Numbered from the stretch's first letter, positions 19,662-29,651 are shown. The stretch is 64,000 nt of DNA from Parasedimentitalea marina (GCF_004006175.1 NZ_CP033219.1:2108001-2172000); one strand, 5' to 3'. Notes: generated from the sequence alone by a model not told the origin. Made by a program: numbers and translations.

Positions 19662-20381
19662 ATGACCCGATTTCCATCTCAAACTCCGCATGGTGAAATC
19701 AGCGAAGTTTTTTCAGATGTCTTCTTTGTGACTGGAAGTGTCGACATGATGCCTGGTTTCAGGATCAGCCGCAGCATGACTATTCTTCGGGATGGAGACA
19801 TCCTGACGCTCATCAGCCCGGTTCGCCTGAGTGAGGCCGGGTTGAAAGGGCTGGACGTCTTGGGCCGGGTCGAAAATATCGTCAAACTTGGTTCGTATCA
19901 CTTGGGTGCCCACAACGGCTTGGATAATCCGTTTTATGTGGATCGCTATGGCGCCAAACTGTGGGCGCTGGCAGGGATGGAGCACAAAGGAGGCTTGAGT
20001 ACTGACCACATACTTAAGGCAGGCGGGGACATGCCAACCAGAGATCTGTCTTTGTTCGTATATGAGAGCTCAAAAATGCCTGAAGCAATGTTCGTGCTGA
20101 ATCGCGAGGACGGCGTAGTTATCGCAGCGGACAGCCTTCAGAACTGGAGTGAAGTGGATGAGTTTTTCAGCGAGGCCGCTGCCAACGCCATGACGAAGGG
20201 CGGATTTATCCGTCCTGCTAATATCGGCCCAGAGTGGAAGCGTCATTGTGCACCGGCCCCTGCAGAATTTGAAAAGGTCTCCAAACTGCCCTTTAGGCAT
20301 CTGTTACCCTCACACGGCACCCCTCTCTTGAACACCGCCAAAACTGATCTTGTCCAGACATTCTCCCATCAGTTTAGTTAG
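19662..20381 (+). CDS. Hypothetical protein, possibly metallo-beta-lactamase-fold-like
   Basis: A 239-aa cytoplasmic protein. The pattern ILRDGDILTLISPVRLSEAG, then VKLGSYHLGAHN, then LLPSHGTPLLN near the C-terminus resembles the metallo-beta-lactamase fold. The HxHxDH metal motif is absent, so it would be a degenerate or metal-free member. It follows the NmrA-like gene by about 105 bp and may be co-transcribed. I do not recognise a specific family and assign no function. Confidence 0.6.
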   Translation: MTRFPSQTPHGEISEVFSDVFFVTGSVDMMPGFRISRSMTILRDGDILTLISPVRLSEAGLKGLDVLGRVENIVKLGSYHLGAHNGLDNPFYVDRYGAKLWALAGMEHKGGLSTDHILKAGGDMPTRDLSLFVYESSKMPEAMFVLNREDGVVIAADSLQNWSEVDEFFSEAAANAMTKGGFIRPANIGPEWKRHCAPAPAEFEKVSKLPFRHLLPSHGTPLLNTAKTDLVQTFSHQFS

Positions 20382-20641
20382 CATTAAGGCGCTGTAATAC
20401 CTTTACCTCAGACAGCTGATCTCAATATCCGGCATGCGCGGACCATTCAAATGGCATTTGATGGAGATCGCTTCCTAGAGCCCATTGCACGCGGCATCCT
20501 GAAGGAGCCTATGCTCAAGCAATCAGGGAGTTAGGTGGCCCAATAACGTCATAAATTTCACCGTTTTCCTAACGTCCCCGCTTACTCACTGAGCCAAACA
20601 TTAGGGGAGACAAGATTGTCTGACGTTAGACACTGGGAAAA

Positions 20642-20731
20642 TGGCGGAGAGACAGGGATTCGAACCCTGGGAACCCGTGAAGGCTCAACGGTTTTCGAGA
20701 CCGCCCCGTTCGACCACTCCGGCACCTCTCC
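20642..20731 (-). tRNA. tRNA-Ser (anticodon CGA)
   Basis: Read on the minus strand, the 7-bp acceptor stem begins GGAGAGG. It is followed by a D-arm, the anticodon loop TCTCGAAAA with CGA at the anticodon, a long variable arm typical of class II serine tRNAs, the T-loop GGTTCGAATCC, and an encoded CCA (20642-20644). The discriminator is G as expected for Ser. It decodes UCG. Confidence 0.96.
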
Positions 20732-20854
20732 GCGGGGGTCTGGTGAGGCTGCATTTAAGGCGGTTCTTGAGGCTGTGCAAGAGGGTTTTCACAGTTCGGT
20801 CAAGAAAGTCTGTTTTCCATTGCCTGTATCCATAAATCGCTTAGGTATTGTGGT

Positions 20855-21706
20855 ATGAAATATTTTCTCCCCTTTCCCGTATTCGTGATGCGTGGCCTGC
20901 TAGTCCTTGTTCTTGCGTCCCTTTTAGTTCCGAAAAGTGTATCTGCGGCAGATCGTGATCGGATCGAAACCTTCCTGGAGGTTACTGGGTTTGATGTCGC
21001 ATTAGACAGTATTGCGCTGTCGGCTGGCAGTGCACCAGACATGCTGGGCTTAGAGCCGGGCGATTTCGGGACTGCCTGGAGCCGCTTGTCAAACCAGGTA
21101 TTTGATACAAACGTGATGCACGATCTTGCATTGCAAATTCTGTCGAAAACATTGGATGAAGAGGCGCTGGCCCATGCCTCGGCCTTTTATGCAAGTGATT
21201 TAGGGCAGCGGTTGGTTGTGGCTGAAAATGCAGCCCACATGATCGAAGAAGATGATGTCGTCCAACGGGCAGGAACACGAATTATCTCAGAGTTGGTGCG
21301 CGAGGGGTCTAAACGGCTGGCCATTTTAAAGCGTATGGGAACCGCAATTGACTCCTCAAATACCGGCGTTAAGGCGGTACAGCAGATCCAACTTCGTTTC
21401 CTTATGGCGGCTCGGGATGCTGGTGTCATTGAGTTGGAGTTGGGCGTAGATGGCTTAGAAGCCCTATTAAAGGAACAGGAAGGTGATTTACGCCTTGCAT
21501 TACAAGCGTCAGCACTGGCTGGTTCAGCTTATACCTATCAGGCATTTACGGATCGGGATTTACTGGCCTATGTCGAAGCCCTGGAACATCCCTTGATGCA
21601 ATCTGTCTATGAATTGCTGAATGCGGTACAGTATGAGATTACCGCAAACCGGTTCGAATTGCTGGCGTCCCGGCTATCTGAACTGGCCATGGGCCAGGAT
21701 ATCTAG
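20855..21706 (+). CDS. DUF2059 family secreted protein
   Basis: A 283-aa protein with an N-terminal signal peptide (hydrophobic FVMRGLLVLVLASLLVP, cleavage probably after VSA-AD). The body is all-helical, and residues around 115-140 (EEALAHASAFYASDLGQRLV) match the DUF2059 pattern of a helix pair near the end of the domain. The probable location is the periplasm. Function is unknown. It lies between tRNA-Ser and rplU with no obvious operon partner. Confidence 0.78.
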   Translation: MKYFLPFPVFVMRGLLVLVLASLLVPKSVSAADRDRIETFLEVTGFDVALDSIALSAGSAPDMLGLEPGDFGTAWSRLSNQVFDTNVMHDLALQILSKTLDEEALAHASAFYASDLGQRLVVAENAAHMIEEDDVVQRAGTRIISELVREGSKRLAILKRMGTAIDSSNTGVKAVQQIQLRFLMAARDAGVIELELGVDGLEALLKEQEGDLRLALQASALAGSAYTYQAFTDRDLLAYVEALEHPLMQSVYELLNAVQYEITANRFELLASRLSELAMGQDI

Positions 21707-21759
21707 GACAGCAGCAGGGCAGGGAATGCAGGTCCCTTTCGCCGTTCCTGTTGCGGGAC

Positions 21760-21788
21760 TTGACAGGGTCACGCAACTGCCGCATAAG
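21760..21788 (+). promoter_or_regulatory. rplU promoter
   Basis: TTGACA (21760-21765), a 17-bp spacer, then CATAAG (21783-21788), a near-consensus sigma-70-type promoter. It leaves a leader of about 130 nt before the rplU start. Confidence 0.65.
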
Positions 21789-21795
21789 CCCGCAT

Positions 21796-21897
21796 CCCGG
21801 CTCGGAATCTGTTCTGTGCCGGGTTCATTATGTAATCGGTCCCCAACGGGACGCGCAGTTCGAGGTGGCATAGGCCAAAACGCCCGTTGAGGGGACC
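21796..21897 (+). promoter_or_regulatory. Structured 5' leader of rplU-rpmA
   Basis: Two stems are visible. CCCGGC (21796-21801) pairs with GCCGGG (21818-21823). A longer stem pairs GGTCCCC-AACGGG (21838-21850) with CCCGTT-GA-GGGGACC (21883-21897), 13 pairs with a 2-nt bulge. The leader ends 29 nt before the ATG. Such leaders in ribosomal-protein operons often bind the product for feedback control; here that is inference. Confidence 0.6.
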
Positions 21898-21926
21898 ACA
21901 GAACGCGGTTAAAAAAGGAATGACGC

Positions 21927-22499
21927 ATGTTTGCGGTCCTCAAGACTGGCGGCAAGCAGTACAAAGTTCAAGCGGGTGATATCCTCCGCATTGAAAAATT
22001 GGCTGCTGATGCTGGCGAAACAATTCAGTTCAACGACATCCTGATGCTGGGCGGCGACGCTCCAGTTGTGGGTGCACCCTTTATTGAAGGCGCTGCTGTG
22101 CAGGCCGAGGTCATCGACCAGATCAAAGGCGAAAAGCTGATCCATTTCGTCAAGCGCCGTCGTAAGCACTCTTCTAAGCGCACCAAAGGTCACCGTCAGA
22201 AACTGACATTGGTCCGGATCACTGAGATCATGGCTTCTGGTGCTGACGCATCCGGTGTTAAAGTTGCAACGGGCAAAGACGCTTCGGCAGCTAAGGCAAA
22301 TGCACCCGCAGTTGCTGCATCCGATGATCTGACACAATTGACTGGTGTTGGCCCGGCCGCAGCTACAAAACTGAACGACGCTGGCCTGACCAGTTTTGCT
22401 CAGATCGCAGCCTTGTCGGCAGACGACATTGCTGGTATCGAGGCGGTCAAAGTGAAACCCGAGTGGGTTGCACAGGCTGCAGAGCTGGCTAAAGGCTAA
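21927..22499 (+). CDS. rplU: Ribosomal protein L21 with C-terminal helix-hairpin-helix extension
   Basis: Residues 1 to about 103 are canonical L21 of the 50S subunit ([18 protein letters not shown], and the basic [15 protein letters not shown] near residue 75). A linker rich in Ala, Lys and Asp follows. The last 65 residues form a helix-hairpin-helix-like unit ([19 protein letters not shown], then [17 protein letters not shown]). The whole is 190 aa against about 103 for E. coli. Similar tails occur in other Rhodobacterales L21 proteins, so this is not a mis-joined gene. rpmA follows after 11 bp with its own Shine-Dalgarno. Confidence 0.95.
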   Translation: MFAVLKTGGKQYKVQAGDILRIEKLAADAGETIQFNDILMLGGDAPVVGAPFIEGAAVQAEVIDQIKGEKLIHFVKRRRKHSSKRTKGHRQKLTLVRITEIMASGADASGVKVATGKDASAAKANAPAVAASDDLTQLTGVGPAAATKLNDAGLTSFAQIAALSADDIAGIEAVKVKPEWVAQAAELAKG

Positions 22500-22510
22500 G
22501 GAGAGACAGA

Positions 22511-22780
22511 ATGGCACATAAAAAAGCTGGTGGTTCCTCCCGTAACGGCCGCGACTCTGCTGGTCGCCGCCTAGGCGTGAAACTATATGGTGGCCAAGCA
22601 GCCACTTCAGGTAACATCATCGTTCGTCAGCGCGGGACCAAATTTTGGCCGGGCGAAGGCGTAGGCATGGGTAAAGATCACACGATCTTTGCTGTTGTCG
22701 AAGGCGCTGTTACCTTCCACAAAGGCCTGAAAGGCCGCACCTTTATTTCGGTTCTCCCAGTGGCGGAGGCCGCTGAATAA
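22511..22780 (+). CDS. rpmA: Ribosomal protein L27
   Basis: 89-aa L27 of the 50S subunit, near the peptidyl transferase centre. The N-terminus [16 protein letters not shown] and the block GVKLYGGQ...[15 protein letters not shown] are diagnostic. The short N-terminus without a cleavable extension is the proteobacterial form. It forms an operon with rplU and is followed by a clear terminator. Confidence 0.97.
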   Translation: MAHKKAGGSSRNGRDSAGRRLGVKLYGGQAATSGNIIVRQRGTKFWPGEGVGMGKDHTIFAVVEGAVTFHKGLKGRTFISVLPVAEAAE

Positions 22781-22808
22781 ACCGAACCCACAAGGTTAAT
22801 AAATATTT

Positions 22809-22845
22809 GGGGGATCGGTGATAAGCCGGTCCCTCTTTCTGTTTT
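22809..22845 (+). terminator. Terminator of rplU-rpmA
   Basis: GGGGGATCGG (22809-22818) pairs with CCGGTCCCTC (22826-22835) through ten RNA pairs including two G-U, with a 7-nt loop, followed by TTTCTGTTTT. It lies 28 bp after the rpmA stop. Confidence 0.8.
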
Positions 22846-22940
22846 GGTGCAGACCACATGACTATATCTGTAGTCCCGATCTAAGCCAACCTGGCAAGGT
22901 TGTCTGTAGAACGAGTACCGAGTGAATAAGGAATATCTGC

Positions 22941-23477
22941 ATGAGCCTGGATCAAACACCTATACAACCGCTCATCGAAACAGAGCGATTTGTCTTGCGT
23001 CCTCTCAGGAAATCGGATGCCGGGTTGCTTGTGCAATATACCAGTGATGAACGTGTGGCACGTATGACCAGTTCCATACCTCATCCGCTGCCACCTGGCG
23101 CAACTGAAGCTTACATAGGACGTGCGCTGGCGGAAGAGCGCGACGAAGATGTTTGGGCGATCGATGGAACCCGTGATGGTGGTGCTGAACTTAAGGGTGT
23201 GATTGGTTTGAAGCGAATGGATCGCAACCAGTCAGAAGCAGGATTCTGGATCGCACCTGTGTTTTGGAATACGGGACTTGCTTCCGAAGCACTAAAGGCG
23301 CTGGTTGACGCAAACCCGTTGAACAACGCAGCTATGTTTGCCTCTGTCTTTCAGGACAATCCTGCCTCGGCGCGGGTGTTGACACATTGCGGCTTTGAAT
23401 ATCTGGGTGACGCTGAAACATTTTCGGTTTCGCGCAATGCAGCCGTGCCAACTTGGACATACAGCAGAAAACTGTGA
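22941..23477 (+). CDS. GNAT acetyltransferase, RimJ/RimL type
   Basis: A 178-aa GNAT-fold acetyltransferase. The opening IETERFVLRPLRKSDA is the usual strand 1 of the RimJ/RimL-like family. The acetyl-CoA region is WIAPVFWNTGLASEALKAL, with a shortened pyrophosphate loop, and the C-terminal pattern is NPASARVLTHCGFEYLG. It is cytoplasmic. The acceptor is unknown. The position between rpmA and obgE is common in this order of bacteria, which suggests a conserved neighbourhood. Confidence 0.85.
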   Translation: MSLDQTPIQPLIETERFVLRPLRKSDAGLLVQYTSDERVARMTSSIPHPLPPGATEAYIGRALAEERDEDVWAIDGTRDGGAELKGVIGLKRMDRNQSEAGFWIAPVFWNTGLASEALKALVDANPLNNAAMFASVFQDNPASARVLTHCGFEYLGDAETFSVSRNAAVPTWTYSRKL

Positions 23478-23605
23478 TTGGCGCGCCGCTCATGATGCGT
23501 TAAGGCAAGCGTTAAGCGAGGCGGGGATAAAATTGCCCCTGCCATGGATCATTCGATACTATCACGCTTGGGTCAGTGACTTGGACCGTGTGAAAAGGAG
23601 CAGTC

Positions 23606-24640
23606 ATGAAATTCCTCGATCTGGCAAAGGTCTATATCCGATCCGGTGGCGGCGGCAACGGCTGTATCAGCTTTCGGCGTGAGAAGAATGCAGAATATGG
23701 CGGTCCCAATGGCGGCGATGGCGGCAAGGGGGGAACCGTCTGGGTCGAGGTGGTCGATGGATTGAACACGCTGATTGATTTTCGCTATCAGCAGCATTTT
23801 TTCGCAAAAAGCGGCCAAAGCGGGATGGGCCAGCAGCGCACCGGTAAAGATGGTGATGACATCGTTTTACGGGTACCCGTCGGCACCGAGATTTTGGACG
23901 AAGACCAAGAAACAGTCATTGCTGATTTGACCGAAGTTGGGCAACGCATCCAATTGGCCAAAGGCGGCAATGGTGGCTTTGGTAACCTGCACTTCAAGAG
24001 TGCAACTAACCAGGCCCCCCGTCGCGCCAACCCAGGTCAGGAAGGCGTTGAGCGGACCATTTGGCTAAAGCTTAAGTTGATTGCCGATTCCGGTCTTCTG
24101 GGCCTGCCGAACGCCGGCAAGTCTACTTTTTTGGCGGCCAGCTCTAACGCACGTCCAAAGATTGCGGACTACCCTTTCACCACATTGCACCCGAACCTCG
24201 GCGTGGTTGGCGTTGATAATGCTGAATTTGTTATTGCTGACATTCCTGGCTTGATTGCAGGGGCCCATGAGGGTCGCGGTATCGGTGACCGGTTTTTGGG
24301 CCATGTCGAACGGTGTTCGGTTCTGCTGCATCTGGTTGACGGCACATCTGATACTATTGCTGAAGATTACCGCACTATCATCGGCGAATTGGAGGCCTAC
24401 GGCGGCGAGCTTGCAACCAAAAACCGGGTAACCGCGCTGAACAAGATCGACGCTCTTGACGACGAAGAGCGTGCAGAGGCCCAGGCAGAACTGGAAGCGG
24501 CAGTCGGTGGCTCCGTTCTAATGATGTCGGGTGTCAGCCGTGAAGGTTTGCCCGAAGTTTTGCGTGCGGTAAAAGCGGAAATTGAAGATGACCGCATTCG
24601 GTCGAAACCCGCTGAGGAGGCGGAGTCTTGGAGTCCCTAA
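23606..24640 (+). CDS. obgE: Obg/CgtA family GTPase
   Basis: A 344-aa GTPase involved in 50S subunit maturation and stress control. The N-terminal Obg fold has the glycine-rich segments [15 protein letters not shown] and GGDGGKGG. The G domain has G1 [11 protein letters not shown]3 DIPGLIAGA and G4 NKID. Residues past about 330 form only a short acidic tail. The 3' end overlaps proB by 13 bp. Confidence 0.96.
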   Translation: MKFLDLAKVYIRSGGGGNGCISFRREKNAEYGGPNGGDGGKGGTVWVEVVDGLNTLIDFRYQQHFFAKSGQSGMGQQRTGKDGDDIVLRVPVGTEILDEDQETVIADLTEVGQRIQLAKGGNGGFGNLHFKSATNQAPRRANPGQEGVERTIWLKLKLIADSGLLGLPNAGKSTFLAASSNARPKIADYPFTTLHPNLGVVGVDNAEFVIADIPGLIAGAHEGRGIGDRFLGHVERCSVLLHLVDGTSDTIAEDYRTIIGELEAYGGELATKNRVTALNKIDALDDEERAEAQAELEAAVGGSVLMMSGVSREGLPEVLRAVKAEIEDDRIRSKPAEEAESWSP

Positions 24641-25734
24641 GCAGCGCAAAACGCATTGTTGTCAAAATTGGTTCCGCGTTGCTGGTCGATCGCGGCAATA
24701 GTGCCTTGCGTACCAAGTGGCTGCGGGCTCTTGCTGAAGACGTCGCATGGCTGCGGGCACAACAGATTGACGTCATTCTTGTATCGTCTGGCTCTATCGC
24801 TTTGGGTCGTGGCGTGTTGTGCCTTTCAAGTTCCGATCTCCCTCTCGAACAGTCCCAAGCAGCGGCAGCCGTAGGACAGATCAGGCTTGCACGGGCATAT
24901 GAAGAAGCACTGGTTCCTCACGGAATTAAAACCGCACAGGTTCTTGTAACACTGGAAGACAGCGAAAATCGCCGCCGGTATTTGAATTCGCGCGCGACGC
25001 TGGAAACATTATTGGGTTTTGGCGTGGTTCCGATTGTCAACGAAAACGACACCATTGCAACTGACGAAATTCGCTACGGTGACAATGATCGACTGGCAGC
25101 TCAGGTTGCCGTGACTATTGGAGCTGATTGCCTGGTTCTATTGTCAGATGTTGATGGGTTTTACAGTGCCAATCCTGCGTTGGACCCAAAAGCGATCCGC
25201 TATGACAGGATTGCCCAGATCACTCCGGAAATCGAATCCATGGCTGGCGATGGTGTCTCAGGACTTTCCAAAGGTGGAATGATCACAAAATTGATGGCTG
25301 CCAAAGTAGCAACTGCCGCGGGTTGTGCCATGGTGATTGCTGAAGGTTCCCATTTGAACCCATTGAAAGTACTAGAGAATGGATCACCTTGCACTTGGTT
25401 TTCAGCACATACTGATCCCCAAACGGCACGCAAACGTTGGATTGCGGCCATGAAACCGCGCGGCGAAATAACAATTGATGTTGGTGCGGCGAAAGCTTTG
25501 AAATCCGGTAACAGTCTGCTTCCTGCAGGGGTCACTCAAGTGGAGGGCAATTTTGGCCGCGGTGAGCCGCTGGCCATTGTTAGCCCATCCGGGCATAAGC
25601 TGGGTCAGGGACTTAGCCGGTACACTGGCGCTGAAGCTCGGGCAATTTCGGGTCTCCAGTCGCACCAGATCGAGAATACGCTTGGCTATCCTGGCCGCGC
25701 GGCCTTGATCCACCGGGATGATATGGCACTCTGA
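24628..25734 (+). CDS. proB: Glutamate 5-kinase
   Basis: First enzyme of proline synthesis, phosphorylating glutamate. The 368-aa product starts with TTG at 24628; a GAGGAGG sequence about 9 bp upstream supports that start despite the overlap with obgE. The amino-acid kinase domain has [19 protein letters not shown] and [20 protein letters not shown]. The C-terminal PUA domain begins near residue 275 ([14 protein letters not shown]). It lies 76 bp before proA. Confidence 0.94.
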   Translation: MESLSSAKRIVVKIGSALLVDRGNSALRTKWLRALAEDVAWLRAQQIDVILVSSGSIALGRGVLCLSSSDLPLEQSQAAAAVGQIRLARAYEEALVPHGIKTAQVLVTLEDSENRRRYLNSRATLETLLGFGVVPIVNENDTIATDEIRYGDNDRLAAQVAVTIGADCLVLLSDVDGFYSANPALDPKAIRYDRIAQITPEIESMAGDGVSGLSKGGMITKLMAAKVATAAGCAMVIAEGSHLNPLKVLENGSPCTWFSAHTDPQTARKRWIAAMKPRGEITIDVGAAKALKSGNSLLPAGVTQVEGNFGRGEPLAIVSPSGHKLGQGLSRYTGAEARAISGLQSHQIENTLGYPGRAALIHRDDMAL

Positions 25735-25809
25735 CTCTTTTTCTTGGTAAAAATGCCTCCGCCGGGGTCGACGAACTCTGGCGCCCAAATTGGGAAAGAT
25801 TTGAAACTG

Positions 25810-27075
25810 ATGAACGACATTGAAAATATCCCCGAACTCATGGCCAGTATTGGCGCGCGTGCAAAAGCGGCTTCGCAAATTTTGGCTACTGCTTCGGGTG
25901 AAGACAAACATACCGCACTGATGGCAGCTGCCGATGCTGTTTGGGCACGACGGAACGAGATTATCGCCGCGAACCTACGCGATCTGGATTTCGGCCGCTC
26001 CAAAGGCTTGTCCGACGCGATGATGGATCGCCTCATGTTGGATGAACCCCGCATTCAAAGCATCGTCGACGGCTTACGGGCGGTTGCTGGGCAAGATGAT
26101 CCGGTTGGCCAGGTTCTGGAAGAATGGGACCAGCCGTCAGGGCTCAACATCCAACGGGTTCGCACTCCGCTGGGAGTCATTGGGGTGATCTATGAAAGCC
26201 GCCCGAATGTTACGGCTGATGCGGGAGCCCTGTGTTTGAAGTCAGGCAATGCGGTGATCCTGCGCGGTGGTTCAGAGAGCTTTCATTCTAGTCAGGCTAT
26301 ACAGGACTGTCTGGTTGCCGGACTCAATATGGCCGGACTGCCGCTGGATGCTATTCAACTGGTTCCCACCCGTGACCGAGCAGCCGTTCAACAATTGCTG
26401 ACGATGACCAATTATGTCGACGTTATTGTACCGCGCGGCGGTAAAGGCCTAGTCGGGCTGGTCCAGCGTGAAGCGCGTGTCCCGGTTTTTGCACACCTTG
26501 AAGGTATCGTGCATATTTACATAGATAAGGCCGCTGATGTGAAAAAGGCACTGGAAATCGTGCTGAACGCCAAGACTCGTCGAACCGGCATTTGTGGAGC
26601 TGCCGAATGTCTGTTGATCCACAGCGATGTCGCTGAATCCCTGGGTAAGGACATCTTGTCGGCCTTGATGACCGCAGGCGTAGAAGTCCGTGCAGAAAAA
26701 GGCCTACCTGGTCCAGATAACATGGTGACAGCAACCGAGGCCGACTGGGGTTGTGAGTATCTTGACATGATCATCGCGGCCAAACGTGTGGACAGTATCG
26801 ATGATGCGATCGCACATATTCGTCGGCATCATTCGCAGCATACTGACTGTATCATCACAGAAGACCAGGATGCGGTTCAGACGTTTTTCACCGAGCTTGA
26901 TAGTGCTATCCTGATGCATAATGCATCAACACAGTTTGCAGATGGTGGTGAGTTTGGCATGGGGGCAGAGATTGGTATTGCAACCGGTAAGATGCATGCG
27001 CGTGGCCCGGTGGGAGCGGCACAATTGACCAGTTTCAAATACTTGGTCCGAGGCAACGGAACTGTTCGGAGCTGA
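25810..27075 (+). CDS. proA: Glutamate-5-semialdehyde dehydrogenase (gamma-glutamyl phosphate reductase)
   Basis: Second proline-synthesis enzyme, reducing gamma-glutamyl phosphate with NADPH. I place the start at 25810 ([15 protein letters not shown]), giving 421 aa, the length of E. coli ProA within a few residues; an upstream in-frame start adds 22 unlikely residues. The catalytic cysteine is in [13 protein letters not shown], and [20 protein letters not shown] marks the family. A hairpin follows the stop. Confidence 0.95.
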   Translation: MNDIENIPELMASIGARAKAASQILATASGEDKHTALMAAADAVWARRNEIIAANLRDLDFGRSKGLSDAMMDRLMLDEPRIQSIVDGLRAVAGQDDPVGQVLEEWDQPSGLNIQRVRTPLGVIGVIYESRPNVTADAGALCLKSGNAVILRGGSESFHSSQAIQDCLVAGLNMAGLPLDAIQLVPTRDRAAVQQLLTMTNYVDVIVPRGGKGLVGLVQREARVPVFAHLEGIVHIYIDKAADVKKALEIVLNAKTRRTGICGAAECLLIHSDVAESLGKDILSALMTAGVEVRAEKGLPGPDNMVTATEADWGCEYLDMIIAAKRVDSIDDAIAHIRRHHSQHTDCIITEDQDAVQTFFTELDSAILMHNASTQFADGGEFGMGAEIGIATGKMHARGPVGAAQLTSFKYLVRGNGTVRS

Positions 27076-27082
27076 AACCAAT

Positions 27083-27113
27083 AGAGCGTCGGCCCATGGG
27101 GGACTGACGCTCT
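27083..27113. terminator. Hairpin between convergent proA and chpT
   Basis: AGAGCGTC (27083-27090) pairs perfectly with GACGCTCT (27106-27113) with a 15-nt loop, 8 bp after the proA stop and about 20 bp from the chpT stop. There is no long T-run, but the position suits a shared transcription end. Confidence 0.6.
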
Positions 27114-27133
27114 GCAAATTTAGGCTTACATGA

Positions 27134-27730
27134 TCAAAAATTGATAGTGATTTTGTCCAAGCTTTGTTCGACCCGTACAGTGCGATCCATACTCTTTGCC
27201 ATTTCAGGCAACATGGCAAATTGCACCAACGCTGGGGTGATTGTAGAACTGGATTGACCACCACTGATCCGCGCCCAGAGATCATCATCAACGTTTATCT
27301 TTGGTGCTTCACCAATCACGGTCCATTTTCCATCCGCATAAAAAACTTTAGCAGTACCGCCATAGGGCATGGCTGTCTCAAGGCACTGTAAGGCCAAAAA
27401 CGAAAGACGGACTTCTTGTCTGTTGCAGGCTTCCAGCGGAGACCACTGAAACTGTAGCCGGGCTCCTTTGCTCATGTCTTCCAAGATCGCAACGGTTTCA
27501 GCTCGGCTGAGTTGTTGATTTCCAGCACTGCCAAAGGCCACTCTAAAAAACCGAATGCGTGCATTGGCATTGCCAACGCTGTCAGAGATAAGTTCCAGTT
27601 CAGGACCGGCAAGGTCGCCAGACATCTCGAGTAATTCGAGGCCATTGTTAATGGCGCCCACTGGGCTGATCAAATCGTGGCAGATCCTTGACCCTATCAA
27701 AGCCGCCAAATTGACGTTATCTATACCCAT
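27134..27730 (-). CDS. chpT: Histidine phosphotransferase ChpT
   Basis: A 198-aa ChpT-like phosphotransferase that passes phosphate from the CckA kinase to CtrA and CpdR, controlling cell cycle, motility and, in roseobacters, gene transfer agents. The four-helix-bundle helix 1 carries the phospho-accepting His18 in SRICHDLISPVGAINNGLEL. The C-terminal half is a degenerate ATPase-like domain without N- and G-box motifs, as in other ChpT proteins. It is divergent from the DUF3553 gene with 29 bp between the starts. Confidence 0.88.
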   Translation of the reverse strand: MGIDNVNLAALIGSRICHDLISPVGAINNGLELLEMSGDLAGPELELISDSVGNANARIRFFRVAFGSAGNQQLSRAETVAILEDMSKGARLQFQWSPLEACNRQEVRLSFLALQCLETAMPYGGTAKVFYADGKWTVIGEAPKINVDDDLWARISGGQSSSTITPALVQFAMLPEMAKSMDRTVRVEQSLDKITINF

Positions 27731-27759
27731 GTCTTTCCTCCGAATTGGGCCAATCCCTT

Positions 27760-27942
27760 ATGACCGACCTCAATGCGATTTTATCGCCCGGTATGTTTGT
27801 CCAGCACCCAGATCATCCCGAATGGGGAGTGGGGCAAGTGCAATCAAATATCGGCGGTAAAATCTCCGTAAATTTCCGTGACCAAGGCAAGCTGGTGATC
27901 GACGGATCCCGCATTGCTCTGACACCAGTATTTGATCCGTGA
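27760..27942 (+). CDS. DUF3553 small protein
   Basis: A 60-aa protein starting MTDLNAILSPGMFVQHPDHP. The core VQHPDHPEWGVGQVQS and VNFRDQGKLVID match the DUF3553 family, a small SH3-like beta-barrel also found at the end of UvrD-type helicases and CarD-like proteins. It is divergent from chpT. The start at 27760 is chosen because it follows the divergent promoter gap and fits the family N-terminus. Function unknown. Confidence 0.8.
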   Translation: MTDLNAILSPGMFVQHPDHPEWGVGQVQSNIGGKISVNFRDQGKLVIDGSRIALTPVFDP

Positions 27943-28071
27943 TAACGGTTGATGAAGAGTTAACGATTTAGGTAAGTTTTGCTTAAATTGTTGCTTATTC
28001 ATCGCAATGTTGCTTGTTGATCGCAATCTGGTCTATCTAAGCCCGACTTTGAAATGTGTTAGCTGTTTATC

Positions 28072-28833
28072 ATGCCAGACCAAGGCCCTGCCTTTACCGT
28101 AAAAATCGCTGAAACCCGCGAGGATTTGCAAGCCGCGCAAGCGCTACGTTATCAAGTTTTTGTTCAGGAACTTGGGGGAAATGGAAACCTAGTCGACCAC
28201 TATGCCGGCTTGGAAAGTGACGATTTCGATTCCTACGGCGACCACATGATAATTAAGGATAACTCCAATGGAGTTGTGGTCGGTGTTTACCGGTTGTTAC
28301 GGGAGGATCAGGCCGTCGCAGCCGGAAGTTTCTATTCAGAAGATGAGTACGATCTGACCAAACTCAGAGCTTCGGGTCGCAAACTGTTGGAATTAGGGAG
28401 AACTTGCCTCCATCCCGACTATCGCGGAGGTGCTGCGATGTTTCATTTATGGTCGGGACTGTCAGAATATATCGCATATCACAGTATAGAAATCCTGTTC
28501 GGTGTGGCCAGTTTTCACGGGACAAACCCTTTGGCTTTGGCAAACTCCCTTTCGATACTGCGACAAAACCATCTTGCACCAACCGAGTTGCGCGTGCGTG
28601 CCAAGACCTATCAGTCGATGGACCTAATACCACAAAATGCACTGGATCGACGTCAGGCTATGATCGACACACCAGCGTTGATTAAGGCCTATTTGCGTCT
28701 TGGCGGATGTGTTGGAGACGGCGCCTTTATCGATTATGACTTTAACACCACCGACGTCTTTCTCATCCTTGATACAGAGAAAATAAACCATCGGCAAAGA
28801 CGTATATATTCAGGCGGGCGAGGGCACCGATGA
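28072..28833 (+). CDS. olsB: Ornithine lipid synthesis: L-ornithine N-alpha-acyltransferase OlsB
   Basis: A 253-aa GNAT-like acyltransferase that transfers a 3-hydroxyacyl chain from ACP to ornithine, forming lyso-ornithine lipid. Its family pattern is ALRYQVFVQELGG, LLELGRTCLHPDYRGG and FGVASFHGTNP. It is followed immediately by OlsA with a 4-bp ATGA overlap, so both steps of ornithine lipid synthesis are encoded together. Ornithine lipids replace phospholipids under phosphate limitation in marine bacteria. Confidence 0.9.
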   Translation: MPDQGPAFTVKIAETREDLQAAQALRYQVFVQELGGNGNLVDHYAGLESDDFDSYGDHMIIKDNSNGVVVGVYRLLREDQAVAAGSFYSEDEYDLTKLRASGRKLLELGRTCLHPDYRGGAAMFHLWSGLSEYIAYHSIEILFGVASFHGTNPLALANSLSILRQNHLAPTELRVRAKTYQSMDLIPQNALDRRQAMIDTPALIKAYLRLGGCVGDGAFIDYDFNTTDVFLILDTEKINHRQRRIYSGGRGHR

Positions 28834-29651
28834 GCACCAGTTGGCAGAGCGAAATTGAACCTGATCCGATTCACATTTCGGGACTTGGCTGGGCACTGAT
28901 TAGTTTGCGATGCTTGGTTTTGGGGGTGTTGGTTTTTGGCGGACTTTTGATCCTGCTCACTTTGCGTCTATTTGAACGACCAATGTGCGGGCTGCATCGC
29001 CCCATCACTCCTTACGTCACCCAATTTGTATGTCGCAATGCGTTTCGTGTCATGGGCATTGGCTTTCGGACAACCGGTGACCTTATGCAGGAACGTGGAG
29101 CTGTCGTCGCCAACCACTCGTCTTGGTTGGATATTTTCGCACTCAATGCTCGCAAGCGTATCTACTTTGTCTCAAAGGCAGAGGTCGCAAAATGGCCAGG
29201 AATTGGCTGGCTGGCCAAGGCGACCGGCACTGTGTTTATCGAGCGAAATCCAAAGAAGGCTCGCGAGCAAACATTGCTTTTTGAACAGCGCCTTAAAGCG
29301 GATCATAAACTCGTATTTTTCCCCGAGGGAACCTCGACTGACGGATTGCGAGTTTTACCCTTTAAAACAACACTTTTTGCGGCGTTCTTTAGTGAACACT
29401 TACGTGACTTTATGTCTGTGCAGCCGGTGTCTGTTGTGTACCACCCGCCCAAAGGGGAACCAAACAGGTATTATGGATGGTGGGGAGACATGGATTTTGC
29501 TCCACATTTGCTCAAGATATTGGCCACTGTGCATCAAGGTTCAGTCGAACTTATTTACCACCCTCCGGTCTCTGTGTCAGACTTTGAAAACCGTAAGGTT
29601 CTAGCGGCATACTGTGAGGATCAGGTACGTAGGGGGCATGATAAAGGGTGA
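28830..29651 (+). CDS. olsA: Ornithine lipid synthesis: O-acyltransferase OlsA
   Basis: A 273-aa membrane-associated PlsC-family acyltransferase that acylates lyso-ornithine lipid. The catalytic NHX4D motif is NHSSWLD, and the acceptor motif is FFPEGTSTDG. One N-terminal hydrophobic helix (around residues 20-45) anchors it to the membrane. Some OlsA homologues also make phosphatidic acid, so a second role is possible. Confidence 0.9.
   Translation: MSTSWQSEIEPDPIHISGLGWALISLRCLVLGVLVFGGLLILLTLRLFERPMCGLHRPITPYVTQFVCRNAFRVMGIGFRTTGDLMQERGAVVANHSSWLDIFALNARKRIYFVSKAEVAKWPGIGWLAKATGTVFIERNPKKAREQTLLFEQRLKADHKLVFFPEGTSTDGLRVLPFKTTLFAAFFSEHLRDFMSVQPVSVVYHPPKGEPNRYYGWWGDMDFAPHLLKILATVHQGSVELIYHPPVSVSDFENRKVLAAYCEDQVRRGHDKG

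Noticed and set aside
20616..20858. Frame encoding GGETGIRTLGTREGS
   Set aside because: This is the well-known spurious translation across a serine tRNA, and the tRNA is clearly present on the minus strand.
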